In this document: in pieces, positions 14,346-21,014 of the stretch
How the letters are laid out: each line of letters begins with the position of its first letter
Numbering within the stretch: the stretch's first letter is position 1
Origin: an uncultured Anaerolineaceae bacterium
Lineage (GTDB): Bacteria; Chloroflexota; Anaerolineae; Anaerolineales; Anaerolineaceae
Length of the DNA stretch: 21,014 bases
Assembly: GCA_937920255.1 (NCBI GenBank)
Contig: CALDSL010000308.1
Coordinates: 1 to 21,014, forward strand
Direction: 5' to 3'
Position numbers and translations under genes: made by a program
Notes under the pieces: generated by a model
The model's input: only the letters and a program-made list of their open reading frames with translations
The model's database searches: none
What the model was told of the DNA's origin: nothing

Positions 14346-15451
14346 TCGCCGCTGGCTTCCACCCCGGAGCGCATCGCTTCCAGCACCTGCAGCGCGGTGA
14401 GGTTGCGCACCGCCCAGCCGGTTTCCAGCCCGCCCGGCTGGTCGAAGAAGTTGTCCGACCAGGTCAGGTGCGCGCCGTCCCAATCCAGCCCGCCATTGGG
14501 AACATCCTGCACCGCAGCCCAGAAGTTCCACAGCGGCAGATCGTATTCCAGCGCCAGTTTGGCCAGTACCTGATTGTTGCGCCCGCCGCCTTCCAGGTCG
14601 TCGGCTTTGGTGGCCAGGATGGGCACGATATGGTGCTCGATGGTCAGGTCAATCACATCGCGCATTTCGGCCTCAAACTTCTCCACGTCGTCGATGTCGT
14701 TGGAGCCGAGGCTGATGATGGCAAACGCCGGGTTGTGCACGCGATATTCGCACGTGAGCGGGTTTTCGCTGGTCTCGCAGAAAGTTGGGTCAACCCACAG
14801 GCTGGTAAACAGGGTGGAGACGCGTGCGCCGTCACGCGCGGCCAGGCTGGTGCGCCCGTGCGATCCCTTGAAGTACTTGATCGCTTTCTCGAGATGCGCA
14901 TAGTCATTTCCGAGCGAATACCACTCGGGGCCTTTGTCAAAATCTTCCAGGAACCAGGTCGCCGAGCTTTCGCAGTCGCCGACTTTTGAGAAGGCATGCG
15001 CGTCCCGGCCATTCTTCTGGCCTTCGCGGTAGATCTCCAGCGCGCGGGTCGTCATTTCCGGGACGACCGGCCAGTTTTCCCAGTTCTTGGCCGTGCGTTT
15101 GAACGGTTCATCTTTCTGGCTGGTCACCGGCACGGCTTCGGTGGGCACGACCGTGGCGTTCGGGTCTGGTGTGTTGGTGATTCGCTTGATGACTAGGCCC
15201 TGTTCGACGCTGCCGGCGGTTGAAGCCGGCGCGGCATCGGCTGCCGGCCGGGTGGCGGCGGATGTGCTTCGCGCCGCGGCAGTTGGCTCCACGCTGGCCT
15301 GGGCCGGCTGGCGCGAAGCCAGCACCCACACCACCACGGCCACCAAAACCACCATGCCGAATCCAATCACCATGATCGGATCGGGCATGCCCATGCGCCG
15401 CCGGCGGTTGTGGCGGTTATTCGTGGATGAACTGTTTTGATATCTGGACAT
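14342..15451 (-). CDS. Membrane-anchored SGNH-hydrolase-like protein with GDC in place of GDS
   Basis: A 369-residue protein. A basic, Arg-rich cytoplasmic start (1-20) is followed by one membrane helix (about 26-46), a low-complexity Ala/Thr/Pro linker (47-115) and an extracellular domain (about 120-365). The domain has SGNH features: block I as VGDCESS (157-163), block III SLGSNDID (247-254) with Asn251, and DGAHLT with Asp325 and His328. The nucleophile position of block I is Cys160 rather than Ser, with Ser162-Ser163 two places on. Cys225 and Cys234 could form a disulfide. Start ATG 15451-15449 lies a few bases from a predicted transcription start. It converges with the unknown gene at 13422 and their stop codons overlap. 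Confidence 0.78.
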   Translation of the reverse strand: MSRYQNSSSTNNRHNRRRRMGMPDPIMVIGFGMVVLVAVVVWVLASRQPAQASVEPTAAARSTSAATRPAADAAPASTAGSVEQGLVIKRITNTPDPNATVVPTEAVPVTSQKDEPFKRTAKNWENWPVVPEMTTRALEIYREGQKNGRDAHAFSKVGDCESSATWFLEDFDKGPEWYSLGNDYAHLEKAIKYFKGSHGRTSLAARDGARVSTLFTSLWVDPTFCETSENPLTCEYRVHNPAFAIISLGSNDIDDVEKFEAEMRDVIDLTIEHHIVPILATKADDLEGGGRNNQVLAKLALEYDLPLWNFWAAVQDVPNGGLDWDGAHLTWSDNFFDQPGGLETGWAVRNLTALQVLEAMRSGVEASGD

Positions 15452-15461
15452 ATTTCTCTAT

Positions 15462-15491
15462 ATCCTACAAAAATTGGGCGTTTATTGTCAA
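15462..15491 (-). promoter_or_regulatory. Promoter of the anchored SGNH-like gene
   Basis: On the minus strand TTGACA (15491-15486), a consensus -35, is followed after 18 nt by TAGGAT (15467-15462). The start codon at 15451 begins only 10 nt after the -10 box, so the mRNA would have almost no leader. Confidence 0.65.
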
Positions 15492-15514
15492 GTGCGCAAG
15501 CCGGGTATTTTGCG

Positions 15515-16285
15515 TTAAGCCGCGAATTCCGGCGCTTGGCTGGTTTCGGTCTGGTAATAGCGGAACAGCAGCGCGAAGGCGGCTGCGGAAAGCAGGTGCC
15601 ACGCCACGTGCCACGGGAAGGCGCCCGGCGGGCACGCCGGCGCGCGGCCGTTTGCTGCCCAAATCCCAGCTCCGGCGGCGAACAGCACCAGCGCCAGCAG
15701 TGCGTAACGCATCTGCCCGCGCAGCCGTCGCGCTCGCCGCAGCCGAAATTCGATTAGCACCCATCCTGCCAACAGAACGGCGATGACGATCTGCTGCCAG
15801 CCCGGCGCATAGATCATCTGCAGCGCGAGCAGCGCAAGCGCGGCCAGGTATAACGTTCGAAAGGTTCTACCCGTTAGACGCTGCAAGGAATATACCAGCA
15901 GCAACAGCAACAACTGGTAAACGCCCATCAAATCCAGCCACTCACCGGCGCGGGTGAGCGATGCATGCGAAAGATACGACGCCCAGCCGGTGATGAACGC
16001 GGCAGCCGCGAACCAGCGCCGGAAGTCTTCCCCACGCCCAGGCAGGTTTTCCCGCGCCGCAGAGGCCAGGATCAGTGCGCCGGCCAGCACGTACCCCAGA
16101 TTGGAAAGGGCCGTCAGCGGCTGCCGGACGAAATACCCGGCGCGGAACGGCTCACAGTAGCAGTTCTGCGTGCCGCACACCTCGGGCAGAAATCCGGTCC
16201 ACGAAAACGGGACGAACGCCAGGCCGATCATCAACCCGGCGGAAAGCAAAAAGAGAGCCGCTGCCTGCACGCTGCGTTTCTGCAT
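15515..16285 (-). CDS. Alkaline ceramidase-like integral membrane protein (CREST type)
   Basis: A 256-residue protein with about seven hydrophobic helices, as in the alkaline ceramidase/CREST superfamily of membrane hydrolases. The diagnostic pattern is present: CYCE (42-45), QPLTALSNLGY (55-65), Ser106-His107 in YLSHASLT, Asp118 in GEWLDLMGVY, and His226 and His230 in WHVAWHLLSA. In this superfamily three His, one Ser and one Asp form a zinc-dependent amide hydrolase site within the membrane, so the set looks complete. The likely substrate is an N-acyl lipid such as ceramide; this is inference. The ATG at 16285 has no Shine-Dalgarno. On the minus strand TTGCCA (16319-16314) and CATAAT (16297-16292) are 16 nt apart, and the -10 ends 6 nt before the ATG. 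Confidence 0.85.
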   Translation of the reverse strand: MQKRSVQAAALFLLSAGLMIGLAFVPFSWTGFLPEVCGTQNCYCEPFRAGYFVRQPLTALSNLGYVLAGALILASAARENLPGRGEDFRRWFAAAAFITGWASYLSHASLTRAGEWLDLMGVYQLLLLLLVYSLQRLTGRTFRTLYLAALALLALQMIYAPGWQQIVIAVLLAGWVLIEFRLRRARRLRGQMRYALLALVLFAAGAGIWAANGRAPACPPGAFPWHVAWHLLSAAAFALLFRYYQTETSQAPEFAA

Positions 16286-16330
16286 AGGTGCATTATGGCA
16301 TTGCGGGATTGTTCTGGCAAATGAGCCCAG

Positions 16331-16366
16331 AAAAAAGTTCAGGCGGCTCCCCGGTGCCGCCTGAAC
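16331..16366 (-). terminator. Rho-independent terminator of the anti-sigma/STAS operon
   Basis: GTTCAGGCGGC (16337-16347) pairs perfectly with GCCGCCTGAAC (16356-16366) over 11 bp. AAAAAA at 16331-16336 becomes a U tract on the minus strand, so it terminates transcripts coming from the gene ending at 16392. Confidence 0.9.
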
Positions 16367-16391
16367 ATCGAAAGGTGCTGCTGAAAGCGAA

Positions 16392-17126
16392 TTACTTTCG
16401 AGTGATGCGGCGCAACGGAGCGCTCAACGTATACAGCGCGGTGCGAATGGCGGCATTGTGCCACACGTTGCCGGCCTGCCGCCACTGGACGCGCGGGTCC
16501 AGGCACTCGGCGGCGACGCTGGCCTTGCGCCGCTGGCCAAAATGGTGCGCCAGGTTGCGCAGGGTATTCTGCCAGAAAGCATCTTCAACATGGTGGCCGA
16601 ACTTCAGCCGGAAGGAAAGCTCGTAGAGCGGGTCGCCGGCCCGCAGGAATGCCTGCACCTGGGCGATGGTGTCGATGTCCTCTTCAAACGCGGAGAAGGT
16701 GACGATACCCGCGAACATATGCCCCAGGGGGGTCATAAAGCTGAATGACTCATCGTCGGCATAGATCACCCACACGCCGGTGGAGATGAGAGGTGGACCG
16801 CTGCGCGGCTGCGCCAGGTTGAGCACCGCCACGCTGCCCGGACGGATGCCCCGCAGCGGTGCGTGGAAATGGTTGCCGCGCGGCCAGAACTGCTCAAAGT
16901 TGTCTTTCCATTCGCGCACCACCTGGCGTGGGGTGATGCCGCTCAGTGCTACCCGGTAGGTTTTGCGCCATAATTGCCCAAATCCGCGGATCGGGCCGGT
17001 GAGAACCTTTCCGGCCACGTTCAGGTTGACCGCGCCGGAAGGTAGCTCATCGACCTGCAGGCGTTCGACCGGCTCCGCCCAGGTAGCGCCGGTTTCCGCG
17101 TTTGGTGGATAAGAAGCGGCCATCAA
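16392..17126 (-). CDS. Conserved-looking protein of unknown function in a partner-switching operon
   Basis: A 244-residue soluble protein with no named domain that I can assign. Features seen: QVDELPSGAVNLNVAGKVLTG split by short loops (23-44), GFGQLWRKTYRVAL (48-61), FWPRGNHFHAP (79-89), WVIYADDESFSFMTPLGHMFAG in two parts (118-139), then a helical half with HHVEDAFWQNTLRNLAHHFG. I believe similar proteins occur as uncharacterised reading frames in other environmental bacteria. Its start overlaps the stop of the STAS gene by 4 bp (ATGA), so the two are translationally coupled, which points to a link with the STAS/anti-sigma switch. A terminator follows at 16331-16366. Confidence 0.82.
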   Translation of the reverse strand: MMAASYPPNAETGATWAEPVERLQVDELPSGAVNLNVAGKVLTGPIRGFGQLWRKTYRVALSGITPRQVVREWKDNFEQFWPRGNHFHAPLRGIRPGSVAVLNLAQPRSGPPLISTGVWVIYADDESFSFMTPLGHMFAGIVTFSAFEEDIDTIAQVQAFLRAGDPLYELSFRLKFGHHVEDAFWQNTLRNLAHHFGQRRKASVAAECLDPRVQWRQAGNVWHNAAIRTALYTLSAPLRRITRK

Positions 17127-17491
17127 GCGCTGCCCTTGCGAGCTTCCAGCGCGGCCAGCGCTTCTTCTTCGGTGGTGAAAAGCGCGAAGGCTTCGTTCAG
17201 CCGTGTGAGCTCGAAAATCTGCCGGTAATGATCGCTCAAACCCGAAGCCATCAAGCGCACCTGCTGCCTTCTCGCGCGGATCAGCAGCGTGATCAGCAGG
17301 CCGATGCCCGAACTGTTGATGAAATTGAGATTGGTGAAGTTCAACAGCACATAAGAAGCCTGATTTTCGGTTGCCAGTGCAAAAGCTTCCATCAACGGCC
17401 GTTCAGCCGTCGAGGTCACCTCTCCGGAGAGATCAATCACACCGATCATTCCCACTGTACGGACATTTAATGCGAGCATGGGTACGTTCAT
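17123..17491 (-). CDS. STAS-domain anti-anti-sigma factor
   Basis: A 122-residue single STAS domain, the RsbV/SpoIIAA type that binds an anti-sigma kinase and is switched off by phosphorylation of one serine. The key segment is NFINSSGIGLL (56-66). Ser60 or Ser61 aligns with the phosphorylated serine, while the usual Asp before the two serines is Asn59. The protein has the expected alternating strand-helix pattern and stays in the cytoplasm. It sits between its likely partner kinase (13 nt upstream in the operon) and a coupled unknown gene. The target of the pathway could be a sigma factor or another output; no sigma gene is visible in the window. Confidence 0.92.
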   Translation of the reverse strand: MNVPMLALNVRTVGMIGVIDLSGEVTSTAERPLMEAFALATENQASYVLLNFTNLNFINSSGIGLLITLLIRARRQQVRLMASGLSDHYRQIFELTRLNEAFALFTTEEEALAALEARKGSA

Positions 17492-17504
17492 GCGTTCTCC
17501 TTAT

Positions 17505-17981
17505 TTATACCTGTTCCTGCTGATACCAGTTATTTTCACAGTTCCACAACATCTCGGTGATGTGGTAGTTTCCTTCTGCATACACGTACATCGCGTCAAC
17601 CATGTGCCGGATGAGAAACAGGCCCCAGCCTCGCGGCGATTGTTTCCCTGCCAGTTTGGCGTCGATGTCTGGCGTCTCGGTCGCCGGAATGGTGTTGATG
17701 TCGCCATGATCCATCACCCGCACGATCACCTGCATATGGCCGAGCAGGATTTGAATCTTTACCGGGTCGGCCTCGTTGAAATGGTTGCCGTGCTCCATGG
17801 CGTTCATGGTCGCTTCGGCCACGGCTGTTTTCATCCGCTCCAGGATGGATTTGTTAATTGGATAAGGCTCAAGAGTTTGCATAAGGATGCGCACGGCGGC
17901 CAGTTCATTGCCCATCTTGCTGGGGATGTCGACCTCACAATGCGGCTGGCGCCTGGGCTCGTACGCTTCGTCAACAGTCAT
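17505..17981 (-). CDS. RsbW-like anti-sigma factor / serine-protein kinase
   Basis: A GHKL-type ATPase without membrane segments, matching the RsbW/SpoIIAB class of anti-sigma kinases. The N-box is EATMNAMEHGN, the G1 box VRVMDHGD and the G2 box SPRGWGLFLIRHMVD. The frame is open to 18059 (184 residues), but the ATG at 17981-17979 (158 residues, opening MTVDEAYEPRRQPHCEVDIP) is preferred: it overlaps the stop of the small upstream ORF as ATGA, has AAGG upstream, and matches family length. It should phosphorylate the STAS protein encoded just downstream. Confidence 0.9.
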   Translation of the reverse strand: MTVDEAYEPRRQPHCEVDIPSKMGNELAAVRILMQTLEPYPINKSILERMKTAVAEATMNAMEHGNHFNEADPVKIQILLGHMQVIVRVMDHGDINTIPATETPDIDAKLAGKQSPRGWGLFLIRHMVDAMYVYAEGNYHITEMLWNCENNWYQQEQV

Positions 17982-18091
17982 CGGTAACCGGCCTTGGTGC
18001 GGATCTCGGAAACGGGCAGCGCCAGGGTTGCGTTTCTTCTGCGCTCTGCCAATCTCCACTCCTCAATCGTGAACCGATGCCACACACTCAT
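17978..18091 (-). CDS. Small 37-residue protein, first gene of the anti-sigma operon
   Basis: ATG 18091-18089 opens 37 codons (MSVWHRFTIEEWRLAERRRN, then ATLALPVSEIRTKAGYR) ending in a TGA that overlaps the start of the kinase gene. A consensus AGGAGG (18108-18103) lies 11 nt upstream and a TATAAT (18136-18131) further upstream, so the transcript would begin near 18124 and this is its first reading frame. The sequence suggests one short basic amphipathic helix. It may be a real small protein or a leader ORF that feeds ribosomes into the kinase gene. The longer frame to 18172 would start upstream of the promoter and is not favoured. Confidence 0.55.
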   Translation of the reverse strand: MSVWHRFTIEEWRLAERRRNATLALPVSEIRTKAGYR

Positions 18092-18102
18092 AACCGTCGC
18101 GT

Positions 18103-18176
18103 CCTCCTGATGATTTATCGTACTGTTTGGATTATACGAAGATAGCATCCCGAGATCGTTACGAAATTGCAACGAT
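18103..18176 (-). promoter_or_regulatory. Promoter, ribosome-binding site and dyad for the anti-sigma operon
   Basis: On the minus strand a consensus -10 TATAAT (18136-18131) precedes the AGGAGG site (18108-18103). A dyad with 6-bp arms, ATCGTT (18155-18160) and AACGAT (18171-18176), covers the place where the -35 box should be; no good -35 match is present. This fits a promoter that needs or is blocked by a DNA-binding protein. Confidence 0.55.
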
Positions 18177-18222
18177 GGAATAATCTACGCCGGAACGCAT
18201 ACCGTTACGAGGCGCGCCGTTG

Positions 18223-18251
18223 TTGGAATCTCAGGACGAATCCTGTACAAT
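18223..18251 (+). promoter_or_regulatory. Promoter of the BTAD regulator gene with a dyad in its spacer
   Basis: TTGGAA (18223-18228) and TACAAT (18246-18251) are spaced by 17 nt. The spacer contains a perfect dyad CAGGA-CGAA-TCCTG (18232-18245), well placed to be an operator, perhaps for autoregulation. The predicted start near 18258 leaves a leader of about 17 nt with GGAG before the ATG at 18275. Confidence 0.6.
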
Positions 18252-18274
18252 TCCGGTAACGAATGGAGCAATTG

Positions 18275-21014
18275 ATGGAAGACCTGTGTTTCTATCTGTT
18301 TGGGTTTCCGCGCATGGAGCGCGGCGGGAAAGCGGTGATGGTGGACACGCGCAAAGCCACCGCGCTGCTGGCGCTGCTGGCAGTGAATGGCGAGCCGCTT
18401 TCGCGCGACGCGCTCTCGACGATGCTATGGCCGGAGTACGATCAAACCGGCGCGCGCGCCGCGCTGCGCCGCACGCTTTCGGTGCTCAACAAAGCCGTCG
18501 GCCCGGGCGTGCTCGAGATCGAACGCGAGCGGGTGGGTCTGTTCAAAGGCGGGCCGATCTGGTTGGACGTTCATCAGTTTGAAGACGGGCTGCTGCGCGC
18601 AACTACACAGGAACAATCCGGCGATGCGCATTTTGTGGATACGCTGGCGACCACCATTGCCCTGGCCAAAGACCGGTTTATGGCTGGTTTTTCGCTGCGC
18701 GACTCGACGGAATTCGATGACTGGCAGTATTTTCATTCCGAGCGGCTGGCGCGCGAGCTGGGCCGCGCCCTCGATCATCTGGTGATCGGGTACGCCGCCC
18801 GCGGGCAGTACGAGACCGCCATCGCCTACGCGCGCCAGTTACTGGCGCTGGATCCGCTGCGCGAAGAGGCGCACCGCCAGTTGATGCTGCTGTATGCGCG
18901 CTCGAACCAGCGCAGCAGCGCCCTGCGTCAGTACCGCGACTGCGTGCGTATTCTGGATGAAGAACTTGGCGTGGCTCCGCTGGAGGAAACCACCGCCCTG
19001 TACCAGATGATCCTGGAAAATCGCCTGCCCGCGCAGCCTGAGGTTGCTCCGCAGCCCGCCGGATTGCCGGCCGCTGCGGAAGAACCGGCGGCGCGTGAAG
19101 CGGCTCCGGCTTTCCCGCTGGTAGGGCGGGAAGCCGATTGGGACGTGATCCAGGCAGTCTACCGCCAGGCGCGAGATGGCGGCCGCGTGCTTGTGCTGGA
19201 GGGCGAAGCGGGAATTGGCAAAACGCGCCTAGCCAATGAGTTCCTCGATTGGGCGCAGCAGCAGGGCGCGCGCGTGCTGCGTCTGCGCTGGTACGAAGGC
19301 GAGGCCGGCCTGGCCTATGGACCGTTCACCCAGGCGCTGGAGAAGATGATGACCTGGCCGGATGCCGCCGCGCTGCCACAAAAGACCGGCGTTGCGCCGC
19401 TTGCCGAAGCCGCCCGGCTGCTGCCCGAGATCACGTCGCGCTTCCCCGGGTTGCCGGAACCGCCGCCTTTGGAAGGACCGGGCGCGCAAAGCCGGTTTTA
19501 TGAAGGGCTGCGTCAGGTGTTTTTCACCGCGCTGGCCAACGGCCAGCCCGGTGTTCTGTTTCTGGATGACATGCAGTGGGCTGACCGCGCTTCGCAGGAT
19601 TTGCTGGCCTATTTGATCCGGCGTATCGGCGACAGCCGCGTGATGGTGATGATCACCCTGCGCAGCGACGCCGCCCCCGAGCGTAGCCTGCCGCAGAATT
19701 TGCTGCACGAGGCCGGGCGCTACGGCATTCTGACCCGCGTCGAACTCGGCCGGCTCGCCACGGAGGATGTGCGCAGGCTGGCGCAAAGTATATCCAGCCA
19801 GGAGCAGTTGCCGGCCGGTCTGGTTGAGAGCCTGTTCCGCGAAAGCGAGGGCCTGCCTTTCTTCGCGGTGGCATACCTGAATGCGCTGCGCAGCAACCCG
19901 GCTGGTGAAAATCAATGGGAAATGCCCGCCAGCGTGCGCGAGCTACTCATGTCCCGGCTGCGATCAGTCGATGAGACCGCCCGCCAGTTACTGAGCACCG
20001 CGGCGGTGATCGGTCGTTCGTTTGACCTGTGGACACTGCGCGAAGCCAGCGGTCGCAGCGAAATGGAAGCGGTGACCGGGTTGGAGAGCCTGCTGGCCGC
20101 CGGGTTGGTTGCCGAGCATGCTGGTGAGCCCGGCGCGGAAACCTACGATTTCACGCATGAAAAACTGCGCGATCTGGCCTACGAGGGAACCAGCGCCGCG
20201 CGCCGCAGGCTGCTGCACCGGCGCGTGGCCGAGGTAATTACCAGCCGCGCCGGCCGGCGCGAACCTGGCAGCCAGGCCGCGGTCATTGCGTATCATCATC
20301 GCATGGCCGGGAACAACCCCGCCGCCGCTACGTTTTACCGTGAAGCCGGCGATTACGCTTGCAGCTTGTATGCCAACGCTGAGGCAATCGAGCAGTACCA
20401 GGCTGCGCTGGCCTCCGGCCATCCCGATAAAGCCGGTCTGCGCGAAGCGATTGGGGATTTGCTCACGCTGCAGGGCGAATACGATGATTCTATCGCCAGC
20501 TACGAGGCCGCCGCCGCGCAGTGCGGCGAAGACCGAGTCGCGGTACTGGAGCGTAAGCTCGGCAACGTACACGCCCGCCTGGGCGACTGGGATCTGGCCG
20601 AATCGCATTACCAGCGTGCAGTCGAATCCGGGTTGCGTGACGAAGCCGGCATTTTTGCCGAACGCAGCCATGCCGCATTCCAGCGCGGTGATCCTGCTCT
20701 GGCGCGCGTACTGGCGCAGCATTCGCTCTCGCTGGCCCAGTCCAGCGCCGATCCGCTGGCCCTGGCCCAGGCGCATAACGTGCTGGGGATGCTCGAGCGC
20801 GCGCAGGGTAACGCCGAAGCCGCGCTGGGGCATCTGCTGGAGAGCCTGGCAGCGGCGGAGAAGAGCGGCAACCCGCTAGCGCAGGCCGCGGCGGATAACA
20901 ACCTGTCACTGGCGCTGATGGATTTGAAACGTCTGGACGAAGCGGAGGATTATAACCGGCAGGCGCTGGCGATCAGTGTTCAGGTTGGCGACCGCCACCG
21001 CGAAGCGGCCCTGC
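18275..21014 (+). CDS. BTAD-AAA-TPR transcriptional regulator (SARP/MalT-like), C-terminus beyond window
   Basis: An open frame of more than 913 codons with no stop before the right edge. Order of domains: a winged-helix DNA-binding region (about 1-95, MEDLCFYLFGFPRMERGGKA with DALSTMLWPEYDQTGARAAL, the OmpR-like part of SARP proteins); a bacterial transcriptional activation domain made of helical repeats (about 100-250, with ALDPLREEAHRQLMLLYA); an Ala/Pro linker (about 250-285); an AAA ATPase module with Walker A GEAGIGKT (310-317) and Walker B VLFLDD (427-432); a winged/helical part with SVRELLMSRLRSV; then TPR-type repeats from about residue 680 to the edge. Such STAND-like proteins gather a signal through TPRs and activate transcription on ATP binding. 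The start has GGAG 7 nt upstream and a good promoter. Confidence 0.9.
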   Translation, partial: MEDLCFYLFGFPRMERGGKAVMVDTRKATALLALLAVNGEPLSRDALSTMLWPEYDQTGARAALRRTLSVLNKAVGPGVLEIERERVGLFKGGPIWLDVHQFEDGLLRATTQEQSGDAHFVDTLATTIALAKDRFMAGFSLRDSTEFDDWQYFHSERLARELGRALDHLVIGYAARGQYETAIAYARQLLALDPLREEAHRQLMLLYARSNQRSSALRQYRDCVRILDEELGVAPLEETTALYQMILENRLPAQPEVAPQPAGLPAAAEEPAAREAAPAFPLVGREADWDVIQAVYRQARDGGRVLVLEGEAGIGKTRLANEFLDWAQQQGARVLRLRWYEGEAGLAYGPFTQALEKMMTWPDAAALPQKTGVAPLAEAARLLPEITSRFPGLPEPPPLEGPGAQSRFYEGLRQVFFTALANGQPGVLFLDDMQWADRASQDLLAYLIRRIGDSRVMVMITLRSDAAPERSLPQNLLHEAGRYGILTRVELGRLATEDVRRLAQSISSQEQLPAGLVESLFRESEGLPFFAVAYLNALRSNPAGENQWEMPASVRELLMSRLRSVDETARQLLSTAAVIGRSFDLWTLREASGRSEMEAVTGLESLLAAGLVAEHAGEPGAETYDFTHEKLRDLAYEGTSAARRRLLHRRVAEVITSRAGRREPGSQAAVIAYHHRMAGNNPAAATFYREAGDYACSLYANAEAIEQYQAALASGHPDKAGLREAIGDLLTLQGEYDDSIASYEAAAAQCGEDRVAVLERKLGNVHARLGDWDLAESHYQRAVESGLRDEAGIFAERSHAAFQRGDPALARVLAQHSLSLAQSSADPLALAQAHNVLGMLERAQGNAEAALGHLLESLAAAEKSGNPLAQAAADNNLSLALMDLKRLDEAEDYNRQALAISVQVGDRHREAAL

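Noticed and set aside
19229..20833. Minus-strand open frames of 228 and 281 codons
   Set aside because: They are antisense to the AAA and TPR parts of the large regulator, whose motifs are unmistakable; the minus frames carry no recognisable domain.

Overview
The window reads as a GC-rich bacterial chromosome fragment with no rRNA, tRNA, insertion sequence or CRISPR array that I could see. The best guess is a member of the Chloroflexota (Anaerolineae-like). This is inference, from a Eut microcompartment locus beside a BTAD-AAA-TPR regulator, partner-switching proteins and a ceramidase-like membrane protein, together with long CGAA-rich palindromes between genes. No marker gene here settles it.

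Positions 1-6541 (minus strand) hold an ethanolamine-utilization microcompartment operon, in transcription order: eutA (reactivase), eutB and eutC (B12-dependent ethanolamine ammonia-lyase), eutL (BMC-T shell), eutM-like (BMC-H shell), eutJ (chaperone-like), a second BMC-T of the CsoS1D/CcmP gated type normally associated with carboxysomes, and the first 25 codons of another gene cut by the window edge. Genes are tightly packed with good Shine-Dalgarno sites, strongest in front of the shell genes. EutBC would split ethanolamine into acetaldehyde and ammonia inside the shell, and EutA would exchange damaged cobalamin. The aldehyde dehydrogenase, alcohol dehydrogenase, phosphotransacylase and vertex protein are not in the window and may lie beyond its left edge.

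Positions 6605-10463: a short divergent control region with a perfect dyad, a P-loop protein of unknown role, a lipoprotein whose leader can mask its own ribosome-binding site, a clear terminator, a long palindrome, then a minus-strand acyltransferase and SGNH hydrolase pair.

Positions 10464-14345 (plus strand): a GH4 NAD-dependent glycosidase, an iron-sulfur L-serine dehydratase and an unrecognised protein. Palindromic elements sit on both sides of the dehydratase gene. The unknown gene meets the next, convergent gene with the two stop codons sharing TTAA.

Positions 14342-16366 (minus strand): an anchored SGNH-like protein whose nucleophile position reads Cys, and a seven-helix ceramidase/CREST-type membrane protein. 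Each is preceded by a -10 box only a few bases from its start codon. A terminator at 16331-16366 ends the next operon upstream.

Positions 16392-18136 (minus strand): an operon of a 37-codon ORF, an RsbW-like anti-sigma kinase, a STAS antagonist and a conserved-looking protein of unknown function, three of them linked by 4-bp ATGA overlaps. It is divergent, over a short region with two dyads, from a large BTAD-AAA-TPR transcriptional regulator (18275 onward) that runs off the right edge. Together these look like a signalling and regulatory island.
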